In this document: in pieces, positions 27,458 through 35,856 of the stretch
Layout of the letters: each line of letters begins with the position of its first letter
How positions within the stretch are numbered: the stretch's first letter is position 1
NCBI RefSeq assembly: GCF_002855495.1
Contig: NZ_PKRO01000005.1
Location: 62,001 to 126,000, forward strand
DNA: 64,000 nucleotides
Direction of reading: 5' to 3'
Source of the DNA: Porphyrobacter sp. TH134
Lineage (GTDB): Bacteria; Pseudomonadota; Alphaproteobacteria; Sphingomonadales; Sphingomonadaceae
Program-made: the position numbers and the translations under genes
The notes under the pieces: generated by a model
Databases searched by the model: none
What the model saw: the letters and a program-made list of their open reading frames with translations, nothing else
What the model was told of the DNA's origin: nothing

Positions 27458-27661
27458 ATGGGGCGGGACAATAATGGCATGCGCCGGGCATTGATGGCCG
27501 GAGCTGCGATCCTGTCGGCAGGGCTGGGCGGTTGTATCAACATCGCCGCGCCCGAAGACCCGATCGTGATCGAGCTCAACATCAATATCCGGCAGGAAGT
27601 AATCTACCGGCTGGCGGAGGACGCGGCCAACACCATCGACGAGAACGCGGACATTTTCTGA
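27458..27661 (+). CDS. YnbE-like outer-membrane lipoprotein
   Basis: 67 residues from ATG 27458, which has GGGAAAGGG upstream. ATG 27479 gives 60 residues, and ATG 27383 overlaps the ydbH stop by 4 nt but would give a very long n-region. A lipobox LGGC places the acylated cysteine at position 26. The mature part PEDPIVIELNINIRQEVIYRL is the YnbE signature, a strand thought to pair with YdbH to close the intermembrane bridge. It sits between the ydbH- and ydbL-like genes. Confidence 0.85.
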   Translation: MGRDNNGMRRALMAGAAILSAGLGGCINIAAPEDPIVIELNINIRQEVIYRLAEDAANTIDENADIF

Positions 27662-27690
27662 TCCGCGTTGTCCGTCAAGGAGGAATGATG

Positions 27691-28074
27691 ATGCGCGATT
27701 CCCTTTATGCCGGCCTTGCCGCACTGGCGATGCTCGGCGCTCTGGCGGCCCCTGCGCTGGCGCAGCAGCGCGACCCTGCCTATGCCAAGGCCCGTGCCGA
27801 AGGCCAGGTGGGCGAGCAGGCTGACGGATACCTCGGCATCGTCGGCGCTGGGAACGGTGCGCTTCAGGATCTGGTCAACGACATCAATATCAAACGCCGT
27901 GCGATCTATGCCGACAAGGCCAAGGAAAACAACGCCACCCTTGAAGCCTATGCGCTGACCGCCGGGTGCCAGGCCATTGCCCGCACGACACCGGGCGAAA
28001 AATATCGCGCGCCCGATGGCAGCTGGCAAACCCGCACCAGCGCCGCCCCGCAACGCGATCCGCGCTGTCCGTGA
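27691..28074 (+). CDS. YdbL-family (DUF1318) periplasmic protein
   Basis: 127 residues. Three consecutive ATG codons (27685, 27688, 27691) follow AAGGAGG; 27691 has the best spacing at 7 nt. The signal peptide ends near ALAQQ. The mature protein contains RAEGQVGEQADGYLGIV and VNDINIKRRAIYADKAK, which are diagnostic of DUF1318/YdbL. In E. coli YdbL is a periplasmic factor that modulates YdbH-YnbE assembly. It completes the three-gene set. Confidence 0.87.
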   Translation: MRDSLYAGLAALAMLGALAAPALAQQRDPAYAKARAEGQVGEQADGYLGIVGAGNGALQDLVNDINIKRRAIYADKAKENNATLEAYALTAGCQAIARTTPGEKYRAPDGSWQTRTSAAPQRDPRCP

Positions 28075-28109
28075 TTTGTGCAGTTGCACAAAACTCGTAT
28101 GGCTCGATG

Positions 28110-28138
28110 TTGACACTGATAAGCCCCCCTTCTAAGGG
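28110..28138 (+). promoter_or_regulatory. Possible sigma-70-type promoter ahead of the atp F0 operon
   Basis: A perfect TTGACA hexamer at 28110-28115 is followed after 17 nt by TAAGGG at 28133-28138, a weak -10. It lies about 65 nt upstream of atpI in the 126-nt gap after the ydbL-like gene. A small C5/G5 inverted repeat (28126-28140) overlaps the -10 and could instead be the remnant of a terminator for the ydbHL unit. Confidence 0.35.
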
Positions 28139-28200
28139 GGCGGCGCCCACGGCGGGTGCCTTATCACGCGTGCCTTGATGTTCGTTTGCAGGACCACGGT

Positions 28201-28548
28201 ATGAGCGACGAGAAACCCGCCCGAGCGCCTATTCAAGAGGATGCGCGGATTGACGCGCTCGAAGCGCGGCTCAGGGCTGCACGCGAGCGTGAAGACCAGC
28301 GTAACCGGCCACAGGTTAAAGGTTCCGATGCGAATTACCGCAGCGGCGACCGGGCCTTGGCCAGCCTTTTGGGTGGGGTGATCGGCGGCCTGGTGATCGG
28401 ATTTGCGGTTGACGCATTGTTTGACATCGCGCCCTGGGGTCTGTTGGCAGGGCTGTTCCTTGGAACAGTGTCGGCTTTCAGGAAGCTTATTCTTGCGGCG
28501 AATACGCGTCCCGCAGAGCCGGATCAGAGGCAAGACAGCGAGGGTTAG
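28201..28548 (+). CDS. atpI: ATP synthase assembly protein AtpI (AtpZ/AtpI family)
   Basis: 115 residues. The N-terminal half is charged and probably helical (DALEARLRAAREREDQ). Two membrane segments follow (about 54-74 and 78-96) with the glycine-rich ALASLLGGVIGGLVIGFAVD that is typical of the AtpI/F0F1-ATPase subunit family. It assists c-ring or F0 assembly. It is the first gene of a complete F0 operon, followed by atpB about 90 nt away. Confidence 0.85.
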   Translation: MSDEKPARAPIQEDARIDALEARLRAAREREDQRNRPQVKGSDANYRSGDRALASLLGGVIGGLVIGFAVDALFDIAPWGLLAGLFLGTVSAFRKLILAANTRPAEPDQRQDSEG

Positions 28549-28640
28549 ACCCCGGCTTGACCCCTGCGAGGCCCGGCTTGGGGCGCGTTTCATGTGAAAC
28601 ATTTAGGGATCTTTTGATCGTGGCAGCCGAAGAAGGCATC

Positions 28641-29474
28641 ATGGCAGCGGAAGCCAGCGCGGCCCAAGCTGTGCAAAACTTGGAAGCAGCCGAGGCCGGC
28701 AAGGTCGATCCGATGAAGCAGTTCACGATCGAGCCCTTGCTTGGGTCCGATTGGCAGCTGGCCGACGGGTTGAGCATCGCCTTTACCAATTCAGCGTTAT
28801 GGATGGCGTTGACCGCCGTGCTCGTCTGGGTGTTTGTCGCCGGCGGCATGAAGCGCGCACTGGTGCCGGGGCGCTGGCAGATGGCGGTCGAAACGATGAC
28901 CGGCTTCATCGATGATCTGCTGGAAGCCAATGTTGGCAAGGCTGGTCGCAAGTACGTGCCTTATATCTTCACGCTTTTCATGTTCATCCTGTTCGGGAAC
29001 CTGCTCGGCCTGGTGCCGGTCGGTCTGATCCCCGGGGTGCATGCCTTCACGTTCACCAGTCACTTCACCGTAACCGGCGTGCTGGCGATCATGAGCTTTT
29101 CGATCGTCTTGGTCGTCGGCTTCTGGAAGCATGGCTTGCATTTCTTTTCGCTGTTCTGGCCGTCGAACACGCCGGCATTTCTGGCGCTGCCGATCAGCCT
29201 GATTGAACTTGTGTCGTTCATGGTGCGACCGTTCAGCCTCGCATTGCGGTTGTTTGTGGCGATGATGGCAGGGCACGTTTTGCTCAAGGTTCTGGCCAGC
29301 TTTGTCATTGCCGGTGGCAGCGGCGGGATCGGGACGGGCATTCTTGTCGGCGTGCCCAGCTTTGTCCTGATGGTTGCGATCAGTGCGCTCGAAATTCTGG
29401 TGGCCGGTATTCAGGCCTATGTCTTTGCACTGCTGACCTCGCTCTACATCAACGACGCGGAAAACCTTCACTGA
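28641..29474 (+). CDS. atpB: F0F1 ATP synthase subunit a
   Basis: 277 residues from ATG 28641. A GTG at 28620, in frame and with AGGGA upstream, is an alternative that adds seven residues. The conserved KVDPMKQFTIEPL leader is followed by about five or six membrane segments. The essential arginine lies in FSLALRLFVAMMAGH and the polar residues in LEILVAGIQAYVFALLTSLYI. It forms the proton half-channels against the c-ring. Confidence 0.95.
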   Translation: MAAEASAAQAVQNLEAAEAGKVDPMKQFTIEPLLGSDWQLADGLSIAFTNSALWMALTAVLVWVFVAGGMKRALVPGRWQMAVETMTGFIDDLLEANVGKAGRKYVPYIFTLFMFILFGNLLGLVPVGLIPGVHAFTFTSHFTVTGVLAIMSFSIVLVVGFWKHGLHFFSLFWPSNTPAFLALPISLIELVSFMVRPFSLALRLFVAMMAGHVLLKVLASFVIAGGSGGIGTGILVGVPSFVLMVAISALEILVAGIQAYVFALLTSLYINDAENLH

Positions 29475-29538
29475 GGGCTGAGACGCTCTCTTCACAACCC
29501 TCAATAACAACCAGATTTTTCTCAAGGAGTTTACAATC

Positions 29539-29763
29539 ATGGACGCTACTGCTGCAGCTCTCCTCGGTGCCGGTCTCGCGGCGATCGGTGCGGGCCTCGC
29601 CGCCCTCGGCGTGGGCAACGTCTTCGCTTCGTTCCTCGAAGGCGCGCTGCGCAATCCGGGTGCTGCTGATGGCCAGCAGGGCCGCCTGTTCATCGGCTTC
29701 GCGGCCGCCGAACTTCTCGGTCTGCTCGCCTTCGTCATCGCCGTTCTGTTGATCTTCCGCTAA
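29539..29763 (+). CDS. atpE: F0F1 ATP synthase subunit c
   Basis: 74-residue hairpin of two membrane helices. The glycine-rich helix 1 ([17 protein letters not shown]) is followed by the polar loop [10 protein letters not shown] and helix 2 with the proton-carrying E58 in [12 protein letters not shown]. No sodium-type ligand set is evident, so it is a proton type. The start has AAGGAG about 8 nt upstream. It sits between atpB and the two b-type subunits. Confidence 0.96.
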   Translation: MDATAAALLGAGLAAIGAGLAALGVGNVFASFLEGALRNPGAADGQQGRLFIGFAAAELLGLLAFVIAVLLIFR

Positions 29764-29844
29764 GATCCGTGCGCGCCGGACGTGGTGGGGCATCGCCTCG
29801 CTGCGCCCGGCGCGCTCCTGAACTGCCGGTAACAAAGGCCCGTC

Positions 29845-30339
29845 ATGCCTCAGATCGAACAAATTGCTGCAACGCTGTCCAGTCAGGTGTTCTGGCTGCT
29901 GGTGTTCTTCGGCCTCACTTTCGTGGTCGTGGGCCTCGGCATGGTGCCCAAGATCATGGGTACGGTGGAATTGCGTGACAATCAGATCGCTGGCGATCTG
30001 GCCGCAGCACAGGCAGCCCGTGATATCGCGACGGCTGAGGAAGAAGCGTGGCGCAAGCGTGAAAACGCCAATCGTGTCGCCGCCCAAAGCGTGATTGGCG
30101 AAGCCAAGGCGAAAGCCGCCGCTGCCAGCAGCGCAAAGCTTGCCGAGGCGCAGACCCGGCTCGACAGCCGCCTCGCCGAAGCCGAGGGCGCGATCGATGC
30201 GGCACGCATCAGCGCCATGGCTGAAATCGAAACGGTTGCTGCCGATGCCGCGCGCGACATCGTCGCCCGCGTTGCCGGAGCCGAGGTGGACCCTGCCGCT
30301 GCACAAGCCGCGGTCAAGGAGGTAATGGCCCATGGGTGA
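29845..30339 (+). CDS. atpF': F0F1 ATP synthase subunit b'
   Basis: 164 residues. One N-terminal membrane segment (SSQVFWLLVFFGLTFVVVGLGM) follows a MPQIEQIA leader typical of b'. A long alanine-rich helix then forms the peripheral stalk. Photosynthetic and many other alphaproteobacteria carry two different b subunits that heterodimerise, and this one is upstream of the b gene as usual. It overlaps the next gene by 8 nt. Confidence 0.93.
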   Translation: MPQIEQIAATLSSQVFWLLVFFGLTFVVVGLGMVPKIMGTVELRDNQIAGDLAAAQAARDIATAEEEAWRKRENANRVAAQSVIGEAKAKAAAASSAKLAEAQTRLDSRLAEAEGAIDAARISAMAEIETVAADAARDIVARVAGAEVDPAAAQAAVKEVMAHG

Positions 30340-30862
30340 CATGCTGATACTGCTTGCCAGCGGGGCTGATGGTCACGCCGAACCCGGCGTACTTGGTCTG
30401 GATTCGTACCAATGGGTCGCACTGGCAATGGCAGTGCTGATCGCAGTGTTTATCTGGAAGAAGGTCCCCGGGATTATCACAGGCGGGCTGGATGCCAAGA
30501 TTGCAGCCATCCGCACGGCGCTTGACGAAGCCAAGACCTTGCGCGCCGAGGCGGAAGCCTTGCGTGCGGAATATGCAGCCAAAATCGCCGCGTCAGAAAA
30601 AGATGCCGCAGCCATGCTGGCCGGCGCTCGTGAAGAGGCTGATGCCATTCTGGCGCGGGCTGAAGCGGACAGTCAGGTGATGGTTGCCCGCCGTACAGCG
30701 ATGGCGGAAGACAAGATCGCCGCTGCGGAACGTGCGGCGATTGCTGAGGTCAAGACCAAGGCCGTGACCGCTGCTGCGGCGGCCTCCAAGCTGCTTATCG
30801 CCAAAGCCCACGATGGTGAGGCCGACAAGAAGCTTGCTGATGTGGTGATCGCGTCCCTCTGA
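30332..30862 (+). CDS. atpF: F0F1 ATP synthase subunit b
   Basis: 176 residues. A membrane segment near 28-47 (WVALAMAVLIAVFIWKKVPG) is followed by a long charged alanine-rich helix (DEAKTLRAEAEALRAEYAAKI), the peripheral-stalk partner of b'. Its start overlaps the end of atpF' by 8 nt. It is the last F0 gene, and an intrinsic terminator follows about 25 nt after the stop. The F1 genes are not in this window. Confidence 0.94.
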   Translation: MGDMLILLASGADGHAEPGVLGLDSYQWVALAMAVLIAVFIWKKVPGIITGGLDAKIAAIRTALDEAKTLRAEAEALRAEYAAKIAASEKDAAAMLAGAREEADAILARAEADSQVMVARRTAMAEDKIAAAERAAIAEVKTKAVTAAAAASKLLIAKAHDGEADKKLADVVIASL

Positions 30863-30886
30863 CGGGCGCGCGTTCTGATACGATAG

Positions 30887-30917
30887 AAAAGGGCGGTCCG
30901 GTTGGGCCGCCCTTTTT
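30887..30917. terminator. Bidirectional intrinsic terminator
   Basis: A 10-bp stem (AAAAGGGCGG with CCGCCCTTTT) has a T run on both strands. It lies between the convergent ends of atpF and the MDR oxidoreductase gene and can stop transcription in both directions. Confidence 0.88.
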
Positions 30918-30927
30918 CGTTGCCGCA

Positions 30928-31908
30928 TTACATCCCCGGAACGAACACCACCTTGCCCACCAATTGGCGCTGCGCCATCGCGTCAAAGCCCTCCCGCCAG
31001 CGGGACAGTGGCAAAGTGCGGTCGATCGCGGGAACGATGGCGCCCGCTTCGGCAAGCTTGCGGATCGCCTGATTGATCGCGGCCCCGCGTTCCGGAAAAC
31101 GCCGGGCATATTCTCCGGCACGCAGACCGACGATGCTGAAGCCCTTGATGAGCGGAATATTGGTCGAAACCTCGGCAATTCGCCCCGCTGTAAACCCGAC
31201 CACGATCAGCTTGCCGCCGAAGGCGACACAGCGGGTCGATTCGTCAAAAACGTCGCCGCCGACGGGATCGAACACGATATCGGCCAGCACGCCGCCGGTT
31301 AGTTCGGCGATGGTTTCACGGAACCGGCCAGCGGTGCCAATCACCGCGTCAGGGCGAACCAAGGCCGCAATACGATCCGCCTTGGCCGGGCTGCCGGTTG
31401 TAGCGATCACCCGCGCGCCCATCGCGCGGGCAAGGTCGCAAGCAGCAAGGCCGACACCGCCGCTGGCGCCGTGCACCAGCACCCACTGCCCTTCGTCAAG
31501 AGCGCCAAGTTCCACCAGCCCGGTAAAGGCGGTTGAATAGGCCGCGCCCATCGCTGCGGCGGAAGGGAAATCCATTCCCTGCGGCATCAGGGCAAGTTTG
31601 TCCGCCGGCACGCTGGCGATCTCGGCGAAGGCCCCGGTTTTGTTGCCGCCCATGACTCTATCGCCCGGCGCAAAGCCGCTCGCCGGGTCGGCCTCCAGCA
31701 CCTCGCCAGCCAATTCGAGACCCGCAGTGAAGGGAGGCTCCGGCTTGAACTGGTATTCGCCGCGGGTCATCAGCAGATCGGGAAAGTTGAGCGAGGCGGC
31801 CCGAACGCGCACCAGCACCTCCCCTGATACGCGGGTCGGGGCTGGCACATTGACGAGCTGGACGCCGGACAGATCGTCCGTCAGCCGATCGACCCTGAGG
31901 GCCTGCAT
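30928..31908 (-). CDS. Quinone oxidoreductase-like MDR family protein
   Basis: 326 residues of the zinc-free medium-chain dehydrogenase/reductase family, NADPH:quinone oxidoreductase branch. An N-terminal GroES-like domain contains RAASLNFPDLLMTRGEYQ. The Rossmann domain starts at VLVHGASGGVGLAA, and DRIAALVRPDAVI and ADIVFDPVGGDVF follow. No zinc-ligand cysteine cluster is seen. It probably reduces quinones or enoyl/enone substrates with NADPH. It follows gloB by 4 nt and may share its transcript. Confidence 0.85.
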   Translation of the reverse strand: MQALRVDRLTDDLSGVQLVNVPAPTRVSGEVLVRVRAASLNFPDLLMTRGEYQFKPEPPFTAGLELAGEVLEADPASGFAPGDRVMGGNKTGAFAEIASVPADKLALMPQGMDFPSAAAMGAAYSTAFTGLVELGALDEGQWVLVHGASGGVGLAACDLARAMGARVIATTGSPAKADRIAALVRPDAVIGTAGRFRETIAELTGGVLADIVFDPVGGDVFDESTRCVAFGGKLIVVGFTAGRIAEVSTNIPLIKGFSIVGLRAGEYARRFPERGAAINQAIRKLAEAGAIVPAIDRTLPLSRWREGFDAMAQRQLVGKVVFVPGM

Positions 31909-31912
31909 CGGT

Positions 31913-32668
31913 TTAGAAACTGTCCTTGGCCGCCCGCAAGGCCGCGAAAGTATCCTGCGGCGTGCTTCCGCCCCAGCGGGCCATCATCGCCGGATCATCC
32001 GCACGCAGAAACGGATTGGTTGCCAGTTCACGCCGCAGCGTCGTGGGCACTGTCCATTCGTTCTTGGCACGCTTGTCCGCGATTTCGGCGGCGTAATCCT
32101 GCAAGGCGACATTGTCGGGATCGGCGTGCAGCGCGAACTTTGCGTTGGACGCGGTATATTCATGCGCGCAGTACAGCAGGGTTTCAGGCGGCAGCGTCTT
32201 GATGCGGCTGAGGCTTTCCCAGAACTGCTGCGGCTGTCCTTCGAACATGCGCCCGCAACCCAGGGCGAACACCGAATCGCCTACGAATGCGATGCCCGCC
32301 GACGGCAAGTGGAGCGCGATGTGGCCGTTGGTATGGCCCGACACATCGATGACCTGCGCTTGCGTTTCGCCCAGTTTCACGGTGTCACCATGGGCAATGA
32401 TCCGGTCGACCGGGAACTTGCCCTCGATCTCCGCCGGGCCGCTGATGGTGCAGCCGGTGGCTTCCTGGATCGCGGCATTGCCGCCCGCGTGATCGGGATG
32501 CCAGTGGGTGTTCCAGATCTGCGTGATCGTCCAGCCCTTCATTTCGGCTTCAAGCAGATAGGCCTTCGCGTCAGGCGTATCGATTGCCACCGTTTCATGG
32601 CTGTCGGTGTCGTGGATGAGATAGCCGTAGTTGTCACTAAGGCACGGGAACTGGTGAACATGGATCAT
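31913..32668 (-). CDS. gloB: Hydroxyacylglutathione hydrolase (glyoxalase II)
   Basis: 251 residues, the canonical length. The frame runs to 32764, but the conserved start MIHVHQFPCLSDNYGYLIHD is at 32668. The metallo-beta-lactamase site H55-x-H57-x-D59-H60 (THWHPDH) is complete, with further ligands in DVSGHTNGHIAL and the C-terminal half. It hydrolyses S-lactoylglutathione to lactate. It lies downstream of rpsA after an intrinsic terminator, and directly upstream of the MDR oxidoreductase gene. Confidence 0.94.
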   Translation of the reverse strand: MIHVHQFPCLSDNYGYLIHDTDSHETVAIDTPDAKAYLLEAEMKGWTITQIWNTHWHPDHAGGNAAIQEATGCTISGPAEIEGKFPVDRIIAHGDTVKLGETQAQVIDVSGHTNGHIALHLPSAGIAFVGDSVFALGCGRMFEGQPQQFWESLSRIKTLPPETLLYCAHEYTASNAKFALHADPDNVALQDYAAEIADKRAKNEWTVPTTLRRELATNPFLRADDPAMMARWGGSTPQDTFAALRAAKDSF

Positions 32669-32700
32669 GCCTGCGACCTTACGCTGCGATGCACGATGTG

Positions 32701-32735
32701 AAAAGGCCCGCCTGCTCTGGTGAGCGGGCGGGCCT
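32701..32735 (-). terminator. Intrinsic terminator after rpsA
   Basis: On the minus strand a 9-bp stem (AGGCCCGCC with GGCGGGCCT) is followed by four T. It lies about 50 nt after the rpsA stop and just upstream of gloB, so gloB probably has its own promoter or depends on read-through. Confidence 0.78.
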
Positions 32736-32786
32736 CTCAGACTGCCGTAATGGCTCGTCCGCAAAGGGGCGAGCGTATCGGTGTCG

Positions 32787-34493
32787 TTAGTCCTGGCTCT
32801 TCTTCAGCGCGGCGCCAAGGATGTCGCCGAGCGATGCGCCCGAATCCGACGAACCAAACTGCGCGACGGCTTCCTTTTCCTCGGAAATCTGACGCGCCTT
32901 GATCGAGAAGTTCGGCTTCTTCGAACGGTCGAAACCGATCACCATCGCATCGATCTTGCTGCCGACCTGGAAGCGGTCGGGGCGCTGTTCGTCGCGGTCA
33001 CGGCCAAGGTCGCTGCGCTTGATGAAGCCGGTTGCACCGTCTTCGCCAACCTGCACTTCCAGCCCGCCGTCACGCACTTCGAGAACGGTCACGGTGACGG
33101 TCTGGTTCTTGCGCAGGGCACCGCCGCTGGTGGCGCCTTCAGCCGAAGGTGCACCCTTTTCGAGCTGCTTCATGCCGAGGCTGATGCGCTCCTTGTCGAC
33201 ATCGACATCGAGCACGATGGCCTTGACCATTTCGCCCTTGCGGTGAAGCGCCAGCGCGTCCTCGCCCGAGATGCCCCAGGCGATGTCCGACATGTGGACC
33301 ATGCCGTCGACGTCGCCGTCCAGACCGATGAACAGGCCGAATTCGGTGGCGTTCTTGACTTCGCCTTCGACTTCGGTGCCGACCGGGTGCTTTTCAGCGA
33401 ATTCGTCCCAGGGATTGCGCTGGGCCTGCTTGAGGCCGAGGCTGATGCGGCGCTTGTCGCTGTCGACTTCGAGCACCATCACATCGACTTCCTGCGAGGT
33501 CGAGACGATCTTGCCCGGGTGGACGTTCTTCTTGGTCCAGCTCATTTCGCTGACGTGGACGAGGCCTTCGATGCCCGCTTCCAGCTCAACGAAGGCGCCG
33601 TATTCGGTGATGTTGGTCACCTGACCCGACAGCTTCATGCCGACCGGATACTTGGCGGCAACGCCATCCCACGGATCGCTTTCCAGCTGCTTCATGCCAA
33701 GGCTGATGCGCTGGGTTTCGGCGTTGATGCGCACGATCTGCACCTTCACGGTGTCGCCGATGGCGATCACTTCGCTGGGGTGGTTGACGCGCTTGTAGCT
33801 CATGTCAGTGACATGCAGCAGGCCGTCGATGCCGCCGAGATCCACGAACGCACCGTAATCGGTGATGTTTTTGACCACGCCGTCGATGATCTGGCCTTCG
33901 ACCAGGTCATTGATGAGTTCGCTGCGCTGTTCGGCGCGGGTTTCTTCGAGCACTGCACGACGCGAGACGACGATGTTGCCGCGGCGACGGTCCATCTTGA
34001 GGATCTGGAACGGCTGCGGAATATCCATCAGCGGGGTGACATCGCGCACGGGGCGGATATCGACCTGCGAGCCGGGCAGGAACGCCACGGCGCCATCGAG
34101 ATCGACGGTGAAACCGCCCTTGACGCGGCCGAAGATGCGGCCTTCGACGCGCTTGCCTTCGCCAAACTCGTTTTCGAGCTTGTCCCAGGCGGCTTCGCGG
34201 CGGGCGCGGTCACGCGACAGCATGGCTTCGCCGTCAGCGTTCTCGACGCGGTCCACGAACACTTCGACTTCGCCGCCGACGGTCAGGCCGTGGTCGTCTT
34301 CGCCGCGCGAAAATTCCTTGAGGGAGATGCGGCCTTCGCTCTTGAGGCCGACGTCGATCACGGCAAAGCCGTTTTCGATCGCAGTGACGGTTCCCTTGAC
34401 GACGCGGCCTTCGAAGCCATCATCACCGGCACCGCCGAGTTGTTCATTAAGCATCGCCTCGAAATCGGCGCGCGTGGGCATCTGAGTTGCCAT
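32787..34493 (-). CDS. rpsA: 30S ribosomal protein S1
   Basis: 568 residues from the ATG whose product begins MATQMPTRADF. The frame is open further upstream to 34571, but the family start is clear. Six S1 (OB-fold) domains are visible, each with a GxVxxIxxYGAFV-like pattern, for example DGVVKNITDYGAFVDLGGIDG and GQVTNITEYGAFVELEAG. It binds mRNA on the 30S subunit. It sits downstream of the cmk-GNAT gene, the common cmk-rpsA arrangement, with about 225 nt between them holding its leader and probably its promoter. Confidence 0.96.
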   Translation of the reverse strand: MATQMPTRADFEAMLNEQLGGAGDDGFEGRVVKGTVTAIENGFAVIDVGLKSEGRISLKEFSRGEDDHGLTVGGEVEVFVDRVENADGEAMLSRDRARREAAWDKLENEFGEGKRVEGRIFGRVKGGFTVDLDGAVAFLPGSQVDIRPVRDVTPLMDIPQPFQILKMDRRRGNIVVSRRAVLEETRAEQRSELINDLVEGQIIDGVVKNITDYGAFVDLGGIDGLLHVTDMSYKRVNHPSEVIAIGDTVKVQIVRINAETQRISLGMKQLESDPWDGVAAKYPVGMKLSGQVTNITEYGAFVELEAGIEGLVHVSEMSWTKKNVHPGKIVSTSQEVDVMVLEVDSDKRRISLGLKQAQRNPWDEFAEKHPVGTEVEGEVKNATEFGLFIGLDGDVDGMVHMSDIAWGISGEDALALHRKGEMVKAIVLDVDVDKERISLGMKQLEKGAPSAEGATSGGALRKNQTVTVTVLEVRDGGLEVQVGEDGATGFIKRSDLGRDRDEQRPDRFQVGSKIDAMVIGFDRSKKPNFSIKARQISEEKEAVAQFGSSDSGASLGDILGAALKKSQD

Positions 34494-34719
34494 AGTCAGG
34501 TAAAGTCCTGTGTTCGTTATGCTACCGGCCACCGGTTTTTCCGGGGTCTTAAACTGCTTCCGTCGCACCATTGCGCCGGCTGGCAGGGCAAGAGGCCGTT
34601 CGTCTCCGTGCCGCCGAATGCGAATGCACGAAGGTTCGGCAATCCCTGTAAGATTGCCAGAACGGCCGCGCGCCTAGGCGAGAGCGCGCCAAAATGCAAG
34701 GATAATGGGGCAGGCCCGC

Positions 34720-35856
34720 CTAGGCCGGAGGGCGGGTGCCGGGCGGGTGATAGCGCATGGCCACATCGCAGCGCTGATAGCGTGCCCCATGTTCAGCCAT
34801 GATCGCTGCATCATGTTCGAAGCCCAGCTTGCGATACAGGTGGATGGCGGCGGCGCATTTGTGGTTGGTCAGCAGGTAAAGCTTCTCTGCGCCAAGGACT
34901 TGGGCCCGCGCGATGACGGCTTCCAGCAGGCGTTCCCCGGCCTTCATCCCGCGCGCCGCCTCGCGCACGCCCATCTTGGTCAGTTCAAAGCTACCGGGCC
35001 CGGTGCGTTGCAGGGCGCAGGTGCCGATGATGCCGAGATCGGGGGCTTCGATGAACAGGATATCGCCGCCCGGCGCGATGATGCGTTCGCGCGGGTTTTC
35101 CAGCACATCGAGGTCTGTGGGTTCCAGTGCAAACATTGCCGCAATCCACTCGGCATTGATATCGCGGAAATCTGGCGCGAGGCTGTCGTCATAGGGCCTG
35201 ATGCGCAATGTCTGTGCTGCGGGCTGCGCCCCCGATCCGCCCGTTGCCGTGAGCACGGCCTCGATGGCGGCCTCAATCGCCGCATCGCGGTTGAAATGCG
35301 TGGTGTCGAGGATCAGCGCATCGGAGGCTGCCAGCAGTGGGGCGTCGGCGCGGCTCATGTCGCGCGCGTCGCGGGCGGCAATGTCACGCTCGATTTCGGC
35401 GAGGGGGACGTCGATCCCGCGGGCCGTCATCTCCAGCCAGCGGCGCCGTGCGCGTTCGGCCACGCTGGCGGTGACAAACAGCTTCACTTCCGCCTCGGGC
35501 GCGATCACCGTGCCAATATCACGCCCGTCGAGCACGGCGCCGCTCGCTTGCGTCGCAAAAGTGCGCTGGCGTTCATACAGCGCGCGGCGAACGGCGGGAT
35601 GAACCGACACGCGGCTTGCAAAGCCGCCCACGTCCTCGGACCGCAAGATATCCTCGGCCAGCAAGCTATCGGGAAATTCGCAGGCCGCCAGCGCGTCGTG
35701 CGGATCGTCGGGATTGCCGCCGTTGACCTGCACCTGCCGCCCCACCGCACGGTATAACAGGCCGGTATCCAGATGCGGCAGGCCAAAGCGCGCGGCGAGC
35801 GCTTTGGCGATGGTGCCTTTGCCCGATGCGGTCGGGCCATCGACAGCGATGATCAT
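34720..35856 (-). CDS. cmk: Cytidylate kinase fused to a GNAT acetyltransferase domain
   Basis: 378 residues in one uninterrupted frame. Residues 1-200 are a complete CMP kinase: P-loop DGPTASGKGT at 6-15, YRAVGR at 35-40, DGRDIGTVI at 110-118 and the RARRRW lid near 135-140. It phosphorylates CMP and dCMP. After a Gly/Ala/Gln linker at about 201-216, residues 217-370 form a GNAT fold with acetyl-CoA motif RGMKAG at 302-307 and YRKLGF at 341-346. Cmk is normally about 210-230 residues long. The start overlaps the upstream hydrolase stop by 4 nt, and rpsA follows. The acetyl acceptor is unknown. Confidence 0.9.
   Translation of the reverse strand: MIIAVDGPTASGKGTIAKALAARFGLPHLDTGLLYRAVGRQVQVNGGNPDDPHDALAACEFPDSLLAEDILRSEDVGGFASRVSVHPAVRRALYERQRTFATQASGAVLDGRDIGTVIAPEAEVKLFVTASVAERARRRWLEMTARGIDVPLAEIERDIAARDARDMSRADAPLLAASDALILDTTHFNRDAAIEAAIEAVLTATGGSGAQPAAQTLRIRPYDDSLAPDFRDINAEWIAAMFALEPTDLDVLENPRERIIAPGGDILFIEAPDLGIIGTCALQRTGPGSFELTKMGVREAARGMKAGERLLEAVIARAQVLGAEKLYLLTNHKCAAAIHLYRKLGFEHDAAIMAEHGARYQRCDVAMRYHPPGTRPPA

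Noticed and set aside
27383-27661. Longer ynbE start at 27383, overlapping the ydbH stop
   Set aside because: It would put more than 25 extra residues before the lipoprotein signal; the start at 27458 has a purine-rich ribosome binding site and a normal n-region length.
32781-34802. Open frame of 673 codons antisense to rpsA
   Set aside because: The rpsA product has six clear S1 domains on the opposite strand. The antisense product is Asp/His/Ala-rich without a motif.
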